The notes under the pieces were generated by a model. The model was not told the DNA's origin. It was given only the letters and a program-made list of their open reading frames with translations, and did no database searches. Below are positions 62,267 to 64,000 of a stretch of 64,000 nt of DNA, in pieces. The position numbers and the translations under genes were made by a program. Source of the stretch: Salminus brasiliensis (lineage: Eukaryota; Chordata; Actinopteri; Characiformes; Bryconidae); assembly GCF_030463535.1 (NCBI RefSeq), contig NC_132901.1, positions 3,801,640-3,865,639 of the forward strand. The letters are read 5' to 3'. Each line of letters begins with the position of its first letter. Position 1 is the stretch's first letter.

Positions 62267-64000
62267 GGAACTCAACAAATGTAAACCCATTACATCACAT
62301 CTTCTCCACCTCATTAAACCCTTCTTATTTTACACCACCTTCATCATCTACTACCACACCACATCCTCCCTCACGAACAGACCCAATTCCTCAGATTCGG
62401 ACTCAACCCAGAACAGTCCTCCTTACCAACTATCCTACAGCACTGGACCTCTTCACTGGTTCAGAAGCTCGCTCTTCCACACTCTTCCCTAGACTACAGC
62501 TGATCTCTGAGCTGAAACTATCCCTTTAATCAATGCTCTCGTCTGGACTACGGTGGACTGATGCTAGCGTAGCACTCTTCCTGTAAACCATGTGATCCAC
62601 CAAGCCCATTTCAGTCCACTTCAGGAGGTGGAAACATCTGCTCATCTCCAGACTTTTAATTCAGACAAGGCCTTGATTCAGCCCATCTGCTTTCAGCCAT
62701 CCAGACAAGGCCTTGATTTGGGAAGCTCATACAGTATCTTCATCTAGATGAAGAAGCGTCTTTCAGAGAAGAGCACAGAAGGTGTATTAGCTTTGACCTT
62801 GTCCTGAAACAGTGTCCATATCACTACACACTAATTCAGCCGCTCAGCCATACTGTCCCCGCCTCACTGAGAGACTACAGCATGTAGGAGTCAGCAGGAG
62901 CCCCGTCCAGTATGCTAGCAATACAGCAGTGTGTTGTGTGTATTCATGTTGGTAGATGTAGAATGGTCTTCGTAGCCGTGTTCCTCAGCCGGGTCCATTA
63001 CAACGCATAGCACCAGGAAGTTCCTACAGGAGGAACCTCAACGGTGGGGTGGTTAGCCTCTGAAGAACTGTAGCATTCAGATAATGGACTATATTGTAGA
63101 TATTTTCAACAGCTGGACACATCGGCCGACTGTATGATTCTCTACACAATATATTTATATATACATATACTGCCTGGCCACCACTAGATTTAACTTAGCA
63201 AATACATAAGAGCTTCCCATTGGATAATTGTAGCCTTAAGAAAACCACTTGCTAGTGAGGCTAACCGGCAGAAACGGCTTTAGTTGCTAAGGACAGAGAT
63301 TTATCGTACAGAGGTAGATCTACTTCACTACTGTACTAAAGTACTAAAATACTGTATCTGTATCTACTGGAGTATTATATACTTTTTTACTTCACTACAT
63401 ATTTTAGTGTTTACATTGTTTATGTGCTGCATCGTTACTCGTTACAATTATAACAAACCATTTCAAACCCACATCATCACCTCCAGAGCACTAGATGGCG
63501 CTGTCACCGGGTTTGATGAAGCCGCCTCAGCATTGTACAGAAAATGTTGAGCACCTGAGTGCCACTCAAGTCACTTTTACTCAAGTCTGGGTCTCTAGTG
63601 CTTTATACGTGTCTGGTTTAGCCTGCTACGTTATTTAGCATTAGACTATTAGCCAACGTTAGCCTGACATAAGCCAATGAATGTGGAAGACCCTTATTCA
63701 TGGATGGGAGACCCGAGTTCCCTTCCTAGCTGAAGGCTACACCAATGAAACTGGGAAGGTCTTCTTGCTAACTTCCTGTTAGTGATCATGATGGACTACA
63801 GCTGGTAGCTTCTCAACGCCCACATTACTAGCCCTGAGTGGACTGACCAACACACAGTGCAACGGGAAAGTCCAGGGAGGTCAGTGCAGATCTGAGGAGG
63901 ACGACTGTAGTAGACGTGTGCTGCTGAAGAGTGTCCCTACATGCAACAGCTGCATCTCCTACAGACAGCAGCTAAGACAGTACGCCACCTACTGGTCAAC
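62267..64000. other. Module G 5' flank, cut by window end
   Basis: Copy of the D flank with the same indel states, including the 37-bp deletion. The palindrome is at 62737-62754. By the 29,575-bp offset the next kinase body would begin near 65220, outside the window. Confidence 0.8.
63488..63995. promoter_or_regulatory. Convergent CTCF-like motif pair, module G
   Basis: The + motif is at 63488-63501 and the - motif at 63982-63995. Confidence 0.45.

Larger units (their letters stand above)
37754..64000. repeat. Second higher-order repeat block, truncated by the window end
   Basis: This repeats the block starting at 8179 at a constant offset of +29,575. It covers the 3' part of D, then E (copy of B), F (copy of C) and the 5' flank of G (copy of the D flank). 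The last bases of the window still match the sequence around 34425. Mismatches seen by eye are C at 40432 (T at 10857), T at 40451 and C at 40452 (A and T at 10876-10877), and G at 56498 (A at 26923). About 3.3 kb of the expected unit lies beyond the window, including the next kinase body. Confidence 0.9.

Noticed and set aside
37754-64000. Second block is purely an assembly duplication
   Set aside because: Not fully excluded, but several substitutions distinguish the blocks, and at least one (56498) matches other modules instead of its partner. This is more than a simple copied contig would show. Kept as a caution in the findings.

Overview
The window reads as vertebrate, almost certainly teleost, nuclear DNA. 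The genes have seven or eight small exons with GT-AG introns, and transcripts end at an AATAAA signal. The spacers hold minisatellites, a DNA-transposon-like repeat with a terminus I recognise from bony-fish genomes, and a 3'-UTR segment of a type common in teleosts. Otophysan (characin-like) ancestry is only a guess. There is no bacterial or phage gene, rRNA, tRNA or CRISPR array that I can support.

The window is one tandem array of a single module, present in six complete copies (A-F) plus the start of a seventh (G). Module order on the + strand is: (1) a 46-bp minisatellite of variable length; (2) about 2.1 kb of non-coding 5' flank with two CTCF-like motifs in convergent orientation; (3) a 12-bp minisatellite of about 450-570 bp; (4) a PIM-family serine/threonine kinase gene; (5) a transposon-like repeat, probably lying in a 3'-UTR intron; (6) a 3'-UTR exon ending in AATAAA; (7) about 1.7-2.1 kb of AT-rich, GCTA-rich spacer. 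Kinase coding regions are at 6070-7886 (A), 14835-16651 (B), 25519-27335 (C), 35645-37461 (D), 44410-46226 (E) and 55094-56910 (F). From the first internal ATG all six encode 297 residues. The predicted proteins differ at only two residues, and every catalytic motif is intact.

Modules are 8.77, 10.68 and 10.13 kb long, mostly because of minisatellite length and indels. This three-module series then repeats at a constant offset of 29,575 bp. From about 8179 onward the first block (rest of A, B, C, body of D) is matched by a second block starting about 37754 (rest of D, E, F, start of G). E matches B and F matches C nearly perfectly. I found only four substitutions between blocks by eye, so the duplication is very recent, still being homogenised, or partly an assembly effect. 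The last A/D difference lies inside the transposon-like repeat just 3' of the kinase, which points to unequal crossing over between homologous modules.

The genes are paralogues produced by local amplification, not a pathway. If all are expressed they mainly add dosage of one constitutively active-type PIM kinase. The most interesting points are: the gene-bearing higher-order repeat; three indels whose distributions among A-D are mutually incompatible; a silent change that creates a consensus splice donor inside the catalytic exon of C and F; a basic N-terminal extension upstream of the first ATG; and the convergent CTCF-like pair in every module. All comparisons were made by eye, so identity statements are estimates.
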